A DNA stretch of 64,000 bases from positions 124,001-188,000 of the forward strand of contig KV423924.1 of NCBI GenBank assembly GCA_001632435.1. The letters run 5' to 3'. This DNA is from Calocera cornea HHB12733 (taxonomy: Eukaryota; Basidiomycota; Dacrymycetes; Dacrymycetales; Dacrymycetaceae). Every line of letters starts with the position of its first letter. The first letter of the stretch is position 1. Under the pieces are notes generated by a model. The model searched no databases. It was not told the DNA's origin and was given only the letters and a program-made list of their open reading frames with translations. Of this stretch, positions 35,531 to 48,136 are shown piece after piece. The translations under genes and the position numbers were made by a program.

Positions 35531-38500
35531 ATGAGATACCCCGACGATACCGATACCGAACACTGGCCTGTTGAGACCGAGACCGATACCGAGACATGCC
35601 CAACAACCCCGAGACACCAACAATGCGTGCCATTCCAATCCCCCCACCCGCACCCTCCCCACGAGTACCACGAGCAGCAGCAGGAACAGCAGCACCCGCA
35701 CACGCTTGCACAGCGCTCAGAGCCCGAGCCGACAGCGACGCTCACGGCCATCGGCCACTGGGTACAGGACTGGTGGACAACAAGCGGCACAGTCGTCTTC
35801 CTCCCCACCGACGCAAGCTCTTCGTCCGCCGCAAGCCTAATGAGCATCGAGAGCATCCAGTCGCTGCACTCGCTGGCGTCAGGTGCGAGCGTGGCCAGCG
35901 CTGGAGGCTCCGGGAGCGGGGAAGGCGGCGCCGTCCTCTCGACCATCTACTCCGACACCGCCCCCCGAACGACCCTCACCCTCCTCCCGGCGCTCTACAC
36001 GTACACCTCCGCCGGCCAGACGTTCATCTCAAGCGGCCTCACCCAAGCCCTTCCGCAGCCCACATCCTACAACTCCTACACACTGTACTATGTCACCGAG
36101 ACGGTCGGAGGAGGGGGTGTGACGACTGTGACGTATAGCCAGGCGCTGCCTCTATCGACAGGGATGGGGCAAGGAGGGCAAGGGCAGGGGCAGGGTGGAG
36201 GGAGTACAGAGGTGGCCGTATCGACGATCGTCACGGACGGAGTGACGAGCACGTTGTTCTCTGAGTCGGCGCTGGGGGTGGGCAGTACGGAGGTGCCGAT
36301 CTCGACGTTCACGACCGGCGGGATCACTACAACGCTGTTCTCGGAGTCGGCGGTGGGCGCGTGGAGTACAGAGGTGGCCGTTTCGACGATCGTCACGAAC
36401 GGCATGACAACGACACTGTTCTCCGAGTCGGCCCTGCCTACGTCTGCGGTCGGGGCGAGGAGCACCGAGGTGCCGATTACGACGATCGTCACGAACGGAA
36501 TTACGAGCACGATCTACTCCGAGTCGGCCCTCCCTTCCTCGGCGGCAGCCCGGAGTACAGAGGTACCAGTGTCGACGCTCGTAACGAATGGGATCACCAC
36601 AACGCTTTACTCCGAGTCGGCCCTCCCCTCCTCCACAGCCGGTCCGCAAAGCACCGAGGTCCCAATCTCCACCTTCATCACCAACGGGATCACCAGCACG
36701 CTCTACTCCGAGTCCGCCCTCCCGAACGGCACCTACATCCCCTATACCACCACCTTCTCCGGCAGCGTCCTCGTCACCAGCACCTTCTCCTTGCTCGCCG
36801 CCTCCGCCTCGCCATCAGCAGTCCAAGGCGCGTACGGCTCCCCCGGGACCGTCCCCGTCTGCGCGGGCCAGGGCGTGGACAGCGAAACGATCGGGCTGCT
36901 AGCCTCGCTGGTCTTCTCAGCGCTGCTCGGCCTCCTCCTCTGGATCGCATTCGCCTTCCTCCGCCCGCGTTTCCCGCAAGTCTACGCCGCGCGCTCCTGG
37001 TTCCCGCCCGCCGCGTCCCGCCCCCCAGAGCTCAGCACGGGCTTGTTCGCATTCCTCCACCCGCCCGTCCCGCTCGTCCCCAACGTCCGCGCCCCGCTCA
37101 CCAGCCCCACAGCCCCCTTCCCCTCGGACGAACAGCTCTCCCAGCGCGTCCTCTTCCTCGCACTGCGCATCGTCGCCGGCTGGTCCCTCCTCGGTATCCT
37201 CGGCGCCATCCCGCTGTATACGGTGGGGACGCCGTGCTTGGGCGAGACGGGCGTGACGAGCTTTTATGGCGGAAGGCTGAGCAGCTTGACGGATTTGAGC
37301 GTGATCAGGCTGCTGGAGCTGCTCGATGCGGACCAGGCGGGCAGTGCCGAGCAGTACCCGCCCGGCTCGTCCTCGTCTTCATCACGAAGAGACCTACACA
37401 CCCTAACGAGGCGAGACATCCCCGGGTCGACGACCTCGAACGTCCGCACGCGCCTGATAATCCTCGCCGTGCTCGTCCTGGTGCTCGGCGTGCTCCCCGC
37501 GCTCTGGCACCTCCTGAGGGAGCACACCAAGCTCATGCGCCTGCGGGCCGCGTTCGAGCTGCAGAAGTGTGCGGGGATTGAAGTGGGCTGGTTGGCGGCT
37601 AAGAGGGCGCCGGGGCTCCAGGGGATGGGGGAGAGGGGCGTGAGGGGCGTGCTGGAGAGGACGGGTGTGAGCATGGAGGAGGGAGCGAGGGCCGCACCGG
37701 GTGGAGCTGGGCCGGCAAGCGCGGGAGGCACTGCGACCAGAGAGGGAGCCGTGACCGGGGCAGAAGAAGGACCCGCCCCACCTCCAGAACGGGAAGTCGA
37801 CGTCCAAGGCGTCTTCACCATCGTGGACACCACGCAGCTGCGCGCGCTCGTCCAGCGGCGGGATGAGGTGCTGGGCGAGCTCGAGCGCGCCGAGACGCGG
37901 TATATCTTCTCCTTCCGGCTTGAGGATGCGCCTGGGACTGCGTATGGTTCTGCTGCTCCCGCAGGAGGACCGAGCGAGAAGGGGCCGGCGGCCTATGCTG
38001 CGCCTGGGACGCAGCGGAGGTTGGGCAAGCGCGGCAAGCAGGCGCCGATGCAGAGTCGGCTGTCTACGGGGAGTGACGATCCCAGTGTGCGGCGCTCACA
38101 GCTCGCATCCCCTCCCCCTCCTTCCGACTTCCTAGCACCGTCCGCCTTCTACAAGATCACGCCCGCCCCAGCTGCCTCTCCGCCAACACCACCCGAGGAG
38201 TGGGACCTGAACCGCCAAGTCACCGGCAGCCGGTTTAGGGAGCTCCTGACACACGGCGGGGGCGAGCCGTTCGCCATCGGCAGCAGGATACGCGTTGGGG
38301 AGAGCGGGCAGCTGCGGGCTGTCACGCCGAGTCCGGAGGAGCCGGTCGACACGAGCGTGGGACCCAACGACCCTGCCGGCGGCAATGGCCAGGAGTCTTG
38401 GGAGCTCGTTTCCCACGAGGAGGCGGAAGGGGAGGGCGATGAGGAAGACCATGCTCAGGCGAGTCGGGAGAGTAGCCCGCGCAGCCACACCGCGGTGTTG

Positions 38501-40687
38501 AGGCCGCACGGTGGTGCCCCCAGCGTGCCCGGGGCGTCGGCGCTCGGCAGGATGAAGAGCGCGTTTGGACGACTTCGGACTGGCTCGCATAGGCGGGATA
38601 CGAGCGGCAGCGATCACCCGCTTACGAGCGAGCAGGGCGCTGGAGGGGGGATGTTCCATCCGCGTGAAGAGGGCACAGGCACGGCGGAGGAAACGGCGCC
38701 CCTCAGCCCTACGGCGGAGCGGCCCTTCCCCATCAAGCTCGAGGGGTACAGCCAGCGCCCGCCCTCGGAGGCGAGCGAGACCGACGAGCCGTTCCACCTC
38801 CGTCCTGGGCAGCGGCCGCTGTCAATGCTCTCCCATGCCGACCTGGCTGGCGTGTACGCCGACATCAAACGCGCGCGATCGGAGCTCAAGCTGCTCAACA
38901 CTCAGATCGAGGAGGCGCAGGGAGAGGCTTTCCGTGATATTGCGAGAGGGGAGAGGGTGAAAGGGTGGCTCTTGCTTGGGAGGGGGATCCGGTGGCTTGA
39001 TGGCGTGCAGATGATCGAGGGAAGGAGCAAGGATGACGTGAGATGGGAGGAGCTACAGCTGGAGAGCAGCGGACTTGGTCACAGGATCGGATACTGGACA
39101 GTCGTCGTGCTGGTCGCATTCCTCCTTGCCCTTACCAGTATGTCCTGGAGAATCTCGATTCATTATACGATACTGATAGGTGATCCTAGTCGTCCCTGTC
39201 TGCGCTCTTGCATTGAGCGACGCACCCGACTTTGCTCACAACTTGCCCTTCCTGAACGACATGACACAAGGCTCGCTTGGTCCGTCACTTGCGATCACCC
39301 TTGTACCCGCTCTGGCAGGAACTCTTCTGGTGTTCCTAGCCCTGGCGCTCGTAAGCTGTGAGTTCATCGTCCGTTTTCAGCAGCCCATTGCTGACATGCT
39401 GTAGACTTCTCCCGTTTCTGCGGTTCACCGTCGGTCTTCGGCGCGCAGTTTGTCGCGTTTAAAGCAATCTTCCTCATCTTGACCGTGATCACTGGCATAT
39501 GGTTGATCGCAATATCGGCAATTCTCTTCGGCCTCGAGGCGTTCAATCTTGCCTGGAATCAAGCCGCCTCCGTTGCCGATGGCTCGATCTATATCGCCGT
39601 GCTGTGTTTGACGATCATCCTGAATCTGGCATGTATCGCACCGGCATTGCTGCTGCTGAACCTGCCGAGGTTATGGAAAGTGAGGAGAGCGGGAAGGAGG
39701 GCGATTACGCCGAGAGAGAGGTTCAGAGGTGCGTCCCTACTTGCCAGCACAAGCGTGACACGCCGTGCTAATTGCGAAACAGCAATGTATCCCCGCTTCT
39801 ATAACTACGCCCCTGCAACTGCCTTCTGCATTGTCGGAATAATCTTCGCCGCAACCTTCACCCTGCTCTTCCCACTCATTGGACCTGCGATCGTGCTCTT
39901 GCTGCTGCTATCCCTGGTCGCTCATCGATTCCTCGTTGGCTACGTCTACCAGCGGGGTGGTCAAACCGGCGGACTAATCCAGATCTGGATCCTTCGTCGA
40001 TTCCTGGACCTACTGGCTCTGCAGCCCATCTTGCTGGGCCTATTGGTCCTTAGTCGGCAAGAATGGGCACTTGGCGGAGCATTATTGGGTATCGGTGTTG
40101 GTTTGGTTCTCCTAGTAGAGGTTTACACCGTGCGCAACGAGCGCAGGAGGAAGAACAAGAAAAACCTCAGTCACGACACTCAACACGCATTGGCTGCCTT
40201 CAAAGAGACGATATCTGCTCGTCAGCCTCGAGGAGTGGAAGGAGAGCGCCTCGTTCCTGCTGGAGTTAGGCAGGCTCCGACGGCGCCCGCAGGCGATCCT
40301 GTGAGGCATAGACGCGGATCCATCGCATCCATTCTGGATATGATGGCGGTTACTCTTGCTGTGCGGCCGTCAAGTCGACGAACACAACCCGTTCCACTCG
40401 CGACCGAGCATATCGACGATCTGGTGTCCACGGTGAGAGCCGCCCATACCCATCCGGATGCGACAGAAGAAGCGCCCATGGCGGAACTCGGGACAACACC
40501 GTTCGAAGATCCCGCAGAAGAAACTGTGGGACTGCTCTACTCTCCCGAACTGTTGGCACCTGTGCCTATTGTTTGGCTGCCGGACGACGGCGATGCAGGT
40601 GTGGCGCGTGCCGAAGCATATGACTTGCAACGTTATCACGGTTTACTTACTATTATTGATGCTATTCCTCGAACTTCACGGACATGA
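35531..40687 (+). CDS. CSC1/OSCA/TMEM63-like membrane channel protein
   Basis: Four exons (35531-39137, 39190-39357, 39405-39728, 39783-40687) give 1667 residues. Order: hydrophilic N-terminus; Ser/Thr-rich extracellular-type repeats (~223-398); membrane helices ~452-477, ~537-563 and ~640-663 (LIILAVLVLVLGVLPALWHLL); a long cytosolic region with FTIVDTTQLRALVQRRDEVL and ELERAETRYIFSFRL; then the 7TM core (VVVLVAFLLALT, APDFAHNLPFL, AFKAIFLILTVITGIWLI, LLFPLIGPAIVLLLLLSLV, HRFLVGYVYQRGGQTGG). The family contains osmo- and mechanosensitive Ca2+ channels; this branch is a large Agaricomycete subfamily with no assigned function that I know. The start is the first ATG of the long frame and may be further in. 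Confidence 0.85.
36200..36725 (+). repeat. In-frame tandem repeats in CSC1-like gene
   Basis: Six coding repeats of about 25-30 codons with consensus STEVPxSTxVTNGITxTLxSESAL. Copies have diverged at DNA level but keep the peptide pattern. The high Thr/Ser content suggests O-glycosylation outside the cell. Confidence 0.9.
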
Positions 40688-41082
40688 ACAATAACGGCCT
40701 AACGTCTCTCACACACCATGAACAGTTGTTATCTTGTTTGGTTTACTCAGAAGACTCTTTTAGATATCATTCTATGTGCTCGTTAATTACTGTATCGATA
40801 GTTGTTCTTGCATTAATATTCCACTCATGTGGCTATAATCCGCTGTTGTAGACTTTCAAGCGTTAAACATAGACGGCTCCTCGGTCGGATGATAAGCCGC
40901 GGAGCCGGATGGCGGGCCGAGGCGGAGTTCAAGTTTGTCCGAGGTGACGAAGCCGGCGCGTTCCCGGGAGTAAATCACGTTCGCCTCTCTACCTTGTGTT
41001 GTCTCTTCCGTTTGTATTTTCTCCAGTTCGGGTCTTTCTTCTTTATTACATCTGTACAGTATACCGCGGCAGAACTTCTTCA

Positions 41083-42420
41083 ATGTCTGGTCCAGAAGCC
41101 GACAGAGCCAGGGTTCTCCGTTCCCGACTATCTGCTCCAGAAGATGCGTCAAGCGCCGCGGTATCACAGTGTGACCCAATTCCGAGTACGCCGCACTTGC
41201 TTGATTAGGCCATAACAACGGAAACTAAGAGAGGCCCTAATGGTTTAACAGAACCCTGCTTCATTTCGCAACTTCCAGATGAACTTCTCTCAACTGTTTT
41301 CGAGCGCGTTGTCGCGTCGTACGAGCGATCCGCCGTATCACTTCCTAGTCTTTACGCTTTCCTCCGCTCTGCCACCTGCGTATGCAGAAAGTGGTATCGC
41401 GTCGCCGCCCAAACCCCACGGCTCTGGAGAACGTTATGGACCTTTGGACCAGAATGTAGCCTCCTGCTGGAGCGAAGTGGTGCCGTACCTCTGCATGTCG
41501 TCTGTAACATAGAGGTTCTGGCAGCATTCTTTCTTGGCGATCTGGACCAGACCGGAATCGAGGACCGCCTCGAGTATCTCAGCGTCGCTGCACGTCAAGA
41601 CTACAATCTCTACGGGTCGTCACCCAGGGACTACTATCACATCATGAATGCAATACCGCGGCAGATACCTACGGATTCCCTCCGCAAGTTGCCATCGTTG
41701 ACAGATGTAAATCTCGGACCAGCACGACTGATCGAGTTCGGAAACCTTATCGTCTTCTCGACGTACGCTCACATGCTACGGCGTCTACGACTGCGCACTA
41801 TAACGTGGTCGTGGTATCCCCAAACGACTCTACCCGAAAATAGACGGCACGCCCAATTTCAGTGTCTTGAAGAACTGGAGCTCATCAACCTCAGCCTCGC
41901 GAACGTAGAAGAAATGTTGTTCTTCAGCGAGATGCCGAAACTGGCTCGTCTTCTGATCATCATTGGCGAGGATGAGGGTTACAAGCAACTCGAACATCCG
42001 ATACAGCGGTCCTTTCGAGGGACGTCGCTGGTAGATCTCTGTCTGGACACCTCTCACATCACATTGGGAGATATTATCGAGCTCCTTGCGTCACTACCGA
42101 CTATTGAACAGCTCGGACTGTTCCGCCAACCGCAGTCAACGTACAAGCAGAAGTTCCAAGAATTGTTTCACTGCCTAGCGCAGAAACAAGGGGCGACCTT
42201 CCCGATGCTTCCAAACCTGAAAACTCTCGCGCACTACGATGTGCTCGTCGGCCTTGAAGACCTTCGACTACTGGTCGAGGCTCGCGAACACTTCGAGCAA
42301 CCAATTGTGGAATTGGGATTCAAGGAAATAAGGACGACCTGGTACTTGGACAAGGACTTCAAGTGGTTGAAGAAGCGTGTAAAGGTGTTCGAATGGTTCC
42401 CTCGGTACTTGGCCGAGTGA
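41083..42420 (+). CDS. F-box domain protein
   Basis: Two exons (41083-41185, 41252-42420) with a 66 nt intron give 423 residues. The spliced N-terminus reads CFISQLPDELLSTVFERVV, then ATCVCRKWYRVAAQTPRLW, the standard F-box form that binds Skp1 in SCF ubiquitin ligases. The rest has Leu-rich repeat-like strands (QCLEELELINLSLANVEEM, LPTIEQLGLF, LPNLKTLAHYDV), expected for substrate recognition. Start chosen because ATG 41083 splices in phase into the F-box. F-box proteins of this type are numerous in basidiomycetes; the substrate is unknown. Confidence 0.9.
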
Positions 42421-42579
42421 CGCGGGTTCATCATTGGAGCTTCGCTCCACTTGTGGGAGCTGAGGTGTATAGACCGTGCCCGTCATTGTACTCTGTATGT
42501 GATCCGTGTTACCTTAGAAAGTGCATCAACATTTCGATGAATACCAGGAACTGGGCATGTTGGAGCCGGCTGCCCGTGC

Positions 42580-43815
42580 TATTGATCGGCCGTACCTTCT
42601 CTGCGATTGGACACATCAATGACGACGTAGAGACCATGAGAGCTGCAATTCCCACAGCAGAAGAGAAAAGAAGCCCGGATCTTTGGATCCCAGCTTTTCC
42701 CTTAGTTACTGAAACCCTCTAATGAATGGTGAGCACCCTTCATGCGATGCAAGTCGGGAAGATAGCAGAATTGTGGCCGGATGCTGACTGAGGCAGAGGT
42801 CATATCGGTACTTTGAGTGAATCACCGGCAAAACCGGCCATGAGGATGTGCTTCGTTCCAAGGCCCTGGTTCCCTTTTACCTTTGTTGGGCACAAAACTG
42901 GTGCAACACCCGACATTGTCGGCCTTTCCTCTCGGAAGAAAACCCTTAGCAATAGGAACTTTGCAACCTTAACGCAACCTGCCATATGGATGCATTGCTT
43001 CTCTCGGTGAGCCAAGCCCGGCTGATGCAAGTAGGATGACATGAGGGCGACTCGGAGGAGGGATCACCACAGGTATAAATCTGGACCTGTTTTCGCCAAT
43101 GTTTCCTTGTACAACCCTCCCGACCTCGCCCTCCCCCCCGCCCAATCCCCCTTCCCCTGCACCAAATGGTGGTGCTGATGTTTCCGTGCTGCGACCGCCC
43201 TGCCCCCTGCGCGGCCCGTGGGGGCTCACGTCACGGGTTTGTCGACAAGTACGTTCGCCTTCTTTACCCCCTCGAACTGCAGTTGCTAACTCTTGTAGAA
43301 ACGAAAGGGCCGCACCTTTCATGATTTCAGAGTGTCCCTCCTGCGCCGCCCGGGGAGTGGACAGTGGGAGCGGGACTCGTCCCCCCGCACCACAAACTCG
43401 CAAGCGGGCGGCACGAAGAAGTGCCTATCCTGCGCCGCCCGGGGAACTGGCAGCCGGAGCGGGAGTGAGCACCCCGCGCGGCAAGCTTTACACACGGGCG
43501 GCACGAAGTGCCTATCCTGCGCCGCCCGGGGAACTGGCAGCTGGAGCGGGAATGAGCCCCCCGCCCAGCAAGCTTCACATACGGGCGGCAGAGACTCACA
43601 AGCGCCCCTCCTGCGCCGTCCGGGGAGGTGGCAGCCGGAGCGGGCACTCATCCCCCCGCACGGCAAGCTTCGAAAGCGGGCGGCACCCCTCCTCCCTGAC
43701 CCGTGCAATGGCACGGGGTGGAACCCCCAAGTCCCTCCGGGGCATATGCCCCTGCTCCCCAGTCAGGGCTGGGTGAGCAGGGGCCTTTTCAGATACGTCC
43801 CTTTTTCCTTGTCGT
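42580..43815 (+). mobile_element. GC-rich TATA-bearing repeat element, copy A
   Basis: About 1.2 kb, homologous in inverted orientation to 50880-52060. Shared landmarks in order: AAGAGAAAAGAAGCC with a GGATC hairpin (42670-42698), AGCAATAGGAA, TCGGAGGAGGG, a TATA box (GGTATAAATC, 43072), a GC-rich array, and a T-rich end near 43800. It has no long protein frame. It could be a solo LTR or another non-autonomous element; ends and target-site duplications were not found. Confidence 0.6.
43330..43700. repeat. Four ~90-bp GC-rich tandem repeats inside element A
   Basis: Units begin near 43340, 43430, 43517 and 43611 (spacing 87-94). Each contains CTGCGCCG[C/T]CCGGGG, a GGCAG-GGAGCGGG block and GCGGCAAGCTT-like sequence ending in GGGCGGCA. 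Confidence 0.85.
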
Positions 43816-44712
43816 GCGTTGACGTCCGGACTGAAACATCGCAGATCACGACTTTTCCGGCGCAGGTCAGGTGCGGCGGTGGCCCACCTCGACAAGCGAC
43901 GACTCCGGCGCTGGCGTGCCTACTGCTTCTGGCTGAACTTCCAGGACGGACGGCAAGGACTGTGGTGAACGTTTAGTATTGGTGCGTGCTCGCCGTTGCT
44001 TTGCTGTGGAACGCATTGGACGGGCGGCGTGCAAGCGCGTCGTCGACACCGACTGATACCTGTTGACTGGCAACCTCTGCAACTGCGTGGGTGATATGTA
44101 CGTAGCGTGTGTAGCAGAGAGATGCTTATCGAATAAAACCGTTTAACTCTACCTGTCTGGAACCATGGCGTCCTCAAGTGCAACTCTCGCCGGGTGTCGT
44201 TAATCGCACGTCTGAGAGACAATGATCAGAGGGAACAGAGCTGGCCCATGTACTGTATAACATCGCGCACGTATCATATACACGGCCAGCTCCAGCGCCT
44301 GCCTGGTATTCATGTGGACGGCGGGCATGATACATGGGTATCGTTTGGGATCGAGCCTGCTCAGGCCGTACACGGGCACCGATATGCTGCTGCGAGCTGT
44401 AGCATCTCCAGCTCGCGCAATCAATCACCCATGTTGCGGTATGTAGAACGTCTTTGTACCCATTCCAAAGTCAACTAGGCCCGATACAAAGCGACGACAA
44501 CTGAAGAGCGAGGGAGCAAGAAGCGATCAAATATCACAGCGAAGCGTTGTACAATGCGATCGTGAGGAGGAGAAAAAGACAGAAGAGGGGAAAGTCGAAG
44601 GAGCCTGAGGGGAAAAGAAAAGGAAAGTCGTGTGTTACTTGATTGTTTCTGCTGCTGCCCACTGTCAAAGCGCCGATCGCCGCGAAGCGCTCCAGGCGCG
44701 TTCATGGCCTCT
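43816..44712. other. Intergenic
   Basis: About 0.9 kb between element A and the stop of the MIT-domain gene. No gene or clear structure is seen. Confidence 0.5.
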
Positions 44713-47700
44713 TCATTCTACCAACCACTTCTCTCCCTTCTTCAGGTACTTCTCCATCAGCAGACCAAGGTCGCGGACCACGAAGGGTACGACGGTTGTG
44801 GCGAAGAAGTCGGATGAGTTGCGCAGTCGGCGCTCCAAGGCGGACCGCTGCGATGGTGTGAGGTGCTCATAATGCGGTAATGGACCAGAGGGACTCGGAG
44901 AGTTCGGGCTAAGCAGAGCGCGGAGATGGCATTCTGCATCGATGGTCAGTAGCTACTCGTGGAAATATGCAAAGCGACAACGTGCCTATCACTGGGGCGG
45001 ACTGGAAGACCTTTGTCAGGCTCTGGACATACGCCGCCGGGGAGTCCAGGCTGTCTCTGCATCAGCATATGGCGTACGCCGACCGACGATCAAAGAGGGA
45101 CTCACTTCTTCCCACTGGTGACCTTTTCCCACTGCTTGCCCAGCCTGCCCCAGCCAATGCCCCCGCCACCGCTCTTGCCCTGGCCCGGCTGCTGTATGCC
45201 GGCAAAGCCGCCCTTGCCCCGCGTGCTCTCCCTGATCCCGTCGCAGACCCTTTCCCAATCGACGAGCGCGCGCTGCCAGTGCTCCTCGCTGTCGACGCCC
45301 TCCTGTGCCCAGCCGCCGCGGCGCTCGCGCTCGCGCTCGTCAGAGTGCCGCTGCAGCTCCTCGAGCGCCGTGCCGAGGGTGAGCAGCATGCTCGTCTTCT
45401 GCGGCAGCTTCTCCAGCTTCGCCCCGCCCTGCGACCAGAGGGTGGTGGGGATGAACAGACGCGGGGTGAGGTAGAACCCGGGCGGGTGGAGGATGGATAG
45501 GAGCAGGCTGCGCATGATGTGGAACGGCCGGAGCGCGAGGTCGCTAGGCATGGGCAGAGGCGAGCGGGGCACGACGCCGCTGCGGTCGCGGTCCTGCGCC
45601 TGGCCAGGCGGCACCTGCGGGGTGGACGGGGTGACGGTGAGCGCGCCATTGGCGACGAGGACCGGGGAGTGCTGGGCCGAGCCGGCCGGGGTCGTCCCGA
45701 GGGTGCTGGAGATACTGAGGTTGCTGCTGTTGGGCAGGTTCAGATTCTGGTGCAGAGGCGTGGTGGCAACGCTGCTCAGCGCGGAGCTGGACCCGGTGCG
45801 GCTGAGGCTGAGGGGCGGGACGTCCGGCACGCCCGGGGTGCCGACGACGCCGACGACGCTCGGCCTCGCGCCCGGCTGGCTGACGGCGCGCATTCGTCCC
45901 TGCTGAGGGGGGGGCGCGCCGAGCCCCTGCGGACCAGGGATCCTGAGCGTGCCCTGCCCTGGGCCCTGGGCAGTCTGGGGCGCTGGCTGCGTGGCCGGCC
46001 TGCCGGGGACGGGCGTCGTTGCCTGACTTCCAGGGGCAGAGGGGAGCTTGATTGTCGGCAGCGCTGGGAGTGCGGGGAGGGGCGCGAACCCGTTCTGCCC
46101 CGGCTGGGGGGAAGGGGTGGCCCCGCCCCCACGGCGGCGCTGGGCGATGGACCCCTGCGCTGTGGAGGGGGCTACGAGCCCGCCGCCGCCGTTGAGGCTC
46201 GGGGAGGCGCGTCCCTGCGCGGGCGGGACGGGGGGCAGCGGGGGCAGCTGGGGCGTGCGCTCCCGTTCCCCCGCGGGCGGGAGGGGAGGGAGGGGCGGGA
46301 CGGGGGGCAGCGGACCGGTCTTCATGCTGAGGCTCGAGCTCCTCGCGCTGCGCGTCGCGACCTTCCTGGGCGGGCTGGCCGTCCCCGCGGCGAGCGCGCT
46401 GGGCGTGGGCGTCGTCGGGCTTCCGCGCTCCTGCGCCTGGGCCAGCGCCTGCGCATCCCGTTCCTGCCGCAGGGAGCCGAGGGACTGCTGGTGCCTGAGC
46501 GTGCCGTGCAGCGGCGGGGACCTCTTCGGCCCGGGGCCGGGGCCGGGGCCGTCCTTGCTCCCCGGCCTGCTGGCCGCCTCGGCGGGCAGAGGGGGGAGGC
46601 CGAAGCTCGGCGGCGGGCGCGCGGGCGGGAGGTCGGTGCGCTGGGACGCGACTGTGTATGCGGATGAGGATCCGGCGCGCGGCGCTGCGGGGCGGTCTTG
46701 CTGCTGTTGCTGCTGCTGGGCGGGCTGGGCGGGCGGGAGGGACGGGAGCGGTTGTTGTTGCTGTTGTTGTTGCTGTTGTTGTTGTTGTTGGGATGCGCCG
46801 GAGGGGAACGCGCTGCTGCTCGCTGTGCGGGAGTGCCACGCTGGGCCCTGGAGGATCTGGGGCTGCTGGGGGACGCTGCGCGGCTGGGCGAGGGTTGCCT
46901 GCGCTTGCGCTGGCAGAGAGTGTGCTGGCGGCTGGGGAGCGCTCCGCGCAGGCGTGTCGAGGACACTGGCCGTGTCGTCCTCCCCGAGGCTGACAAAGGT
47001 GCTCCCGATCGCGCTCATCCCGTCTTCGCTGCTCGGCGTCGTCGCTGCCGTGGCCAGCCCCAGCCCCAAGCCCTGCCCCTGGCTCTGGCCCCGGCTCTGG
47101 GCGAGTTCATACGCCTGGGCCTGGGCCTGAGCCAGGGACTGCGAGGGTGTCTGGGACAGGTCCAGCGCCGGGTGGGCGAGCCGCTGGCCCTGCACGTCGG
47201 GCGGGAAGGTGGGCGTCTGTGGTGAACGCAGGTTCTGCACGTGCGCGGGGAGGCTCGGGGAGGGCGCGATGGAGTGCAGGATGCAGAGGATGCGCAGGCG
47301 GTCCGCGTACGTGTCGTGCTGTTCAATGAAGCATCTTAGTACCTCGCCCTGCGGGAGGAAGGAAGAAGGGAAAGAGAGGAAAAGGGACGTACGATGGCCC
47401 TCAGCCTCCTGACCTCCTCGTCCCTGGCAACGACACTCCTCCTCCTCCCGCCGCGTCCATCCCTCTCCCTCTGGCGCTCATCGTCCGCGCCCCTGGCGAC
47501 GCGCTCCATGACCTCATTGAGGAGTGCGACGCTCTTGCCGTAGGCGTCGACGGCGCGCTGGGCCTCGCTGGACTTGTCGAACTCGACTGCGTCCTGGGCG
47601 AGCTCGAGGGCGCGGGTGAGGGCGCGGCGGGAGGAGGGGCGGGATGTGCGGGTGGCCGAGGAGGGCGAGTGGCCGCCCGGGGCTGAGAGGGGGGAGAGGA

Positions 47701-48136
47701 GGGTGCGGTCGACTGGGGCTGATGCGGCTTGGGCTTGGGCGGGGAAGGCGGTCTGGAGGGTGGGCGGGGCGATGATGCCGAGGCCGATGGGGCGCTGCCT
47801 GGGCGGGGGCACTGCGCTGGTGGTTGCTGGGAGGCCGGCGGTGGAGCGGTGGCCGGGGCCCGGGATGGGGATGGGGATGGGGACAGGGGGCGGTGCGCCG
47901 ATGGGCGGGGGCAGCGGCTCCCTCTCCCTGAGCGAGCGATCGTCATGCAGCCTCCGGGTGATATTGAGCGGCTGTGTCGGCGGCAGGTGCGGGACGGGCG
48001 GCGGCGCGGGAGGGGGCATCGGCGTTGTGGGCGAGGAGGCGGCCGTCGAGTAGGGCGATATGGGCGAGTCGAGCTCGATGTGGGACTGCCGCACCTCCAG
48101 GCCCCAGTTCGGCACGACCGACGCCCGGGGGTCCAT
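44713..48136 (-). CDS. Large MIT-domain protein with poly-Q/proline-rich linker
   Basis: Four exons (48136-47393, 47348-45106, 45056-44993, 44952-44713) give 1096 residues. A MIT domain (ALTRALELAQDAVEFDKSSE, AVDAYGKSVALLNEVMERV) spans the 5' half of the gene's first exon end; it closes after the splice with RCFIEQHDTYADRLRIL. MIT domains bind ESCRT-III tails, so a role in endosomal sorting or membrane remodelling is likely. A ~450-residue low-complexity linker has poly-Q runs (46753-46793) and PPLPP repeats. The C-terminal block is conserved-looking (PFHIMRSLLLSILHPPGFYLTPRLFIP, WSQGGAKLEKLPQKTSMLL) and ends RDLGLLMEKYLKKGEKWLVE. The last two exons are easily missed because exon 2 reads into a stop within the intron. 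Start at 48136 is a choice; an in-frame ATG also lies at 48403. Confidence 0.82.

Noticed and set aside
34977..35534. 185-codon open frame before the CSC1-like gene
   Set aside because: Overlaps the gene start, Arg/Ser-rich and motif-free. More likely leader sequence.
43330..43700. Regularly spaced repeats that might suggest a CRISPR array
   Set aside because: Units are ~90 bp, GC-rich and directly adjacent without unique spacers, and this is a eukaryotic genome. They are a minisatellite within a repeat element.
45519..47130. Long plus-strand open frames opposite the MIT-domain gene
   Set aside because: Shadow frames of a GC-rich, Pro/Gln-rich coding exon. No start context, introns or motifs.
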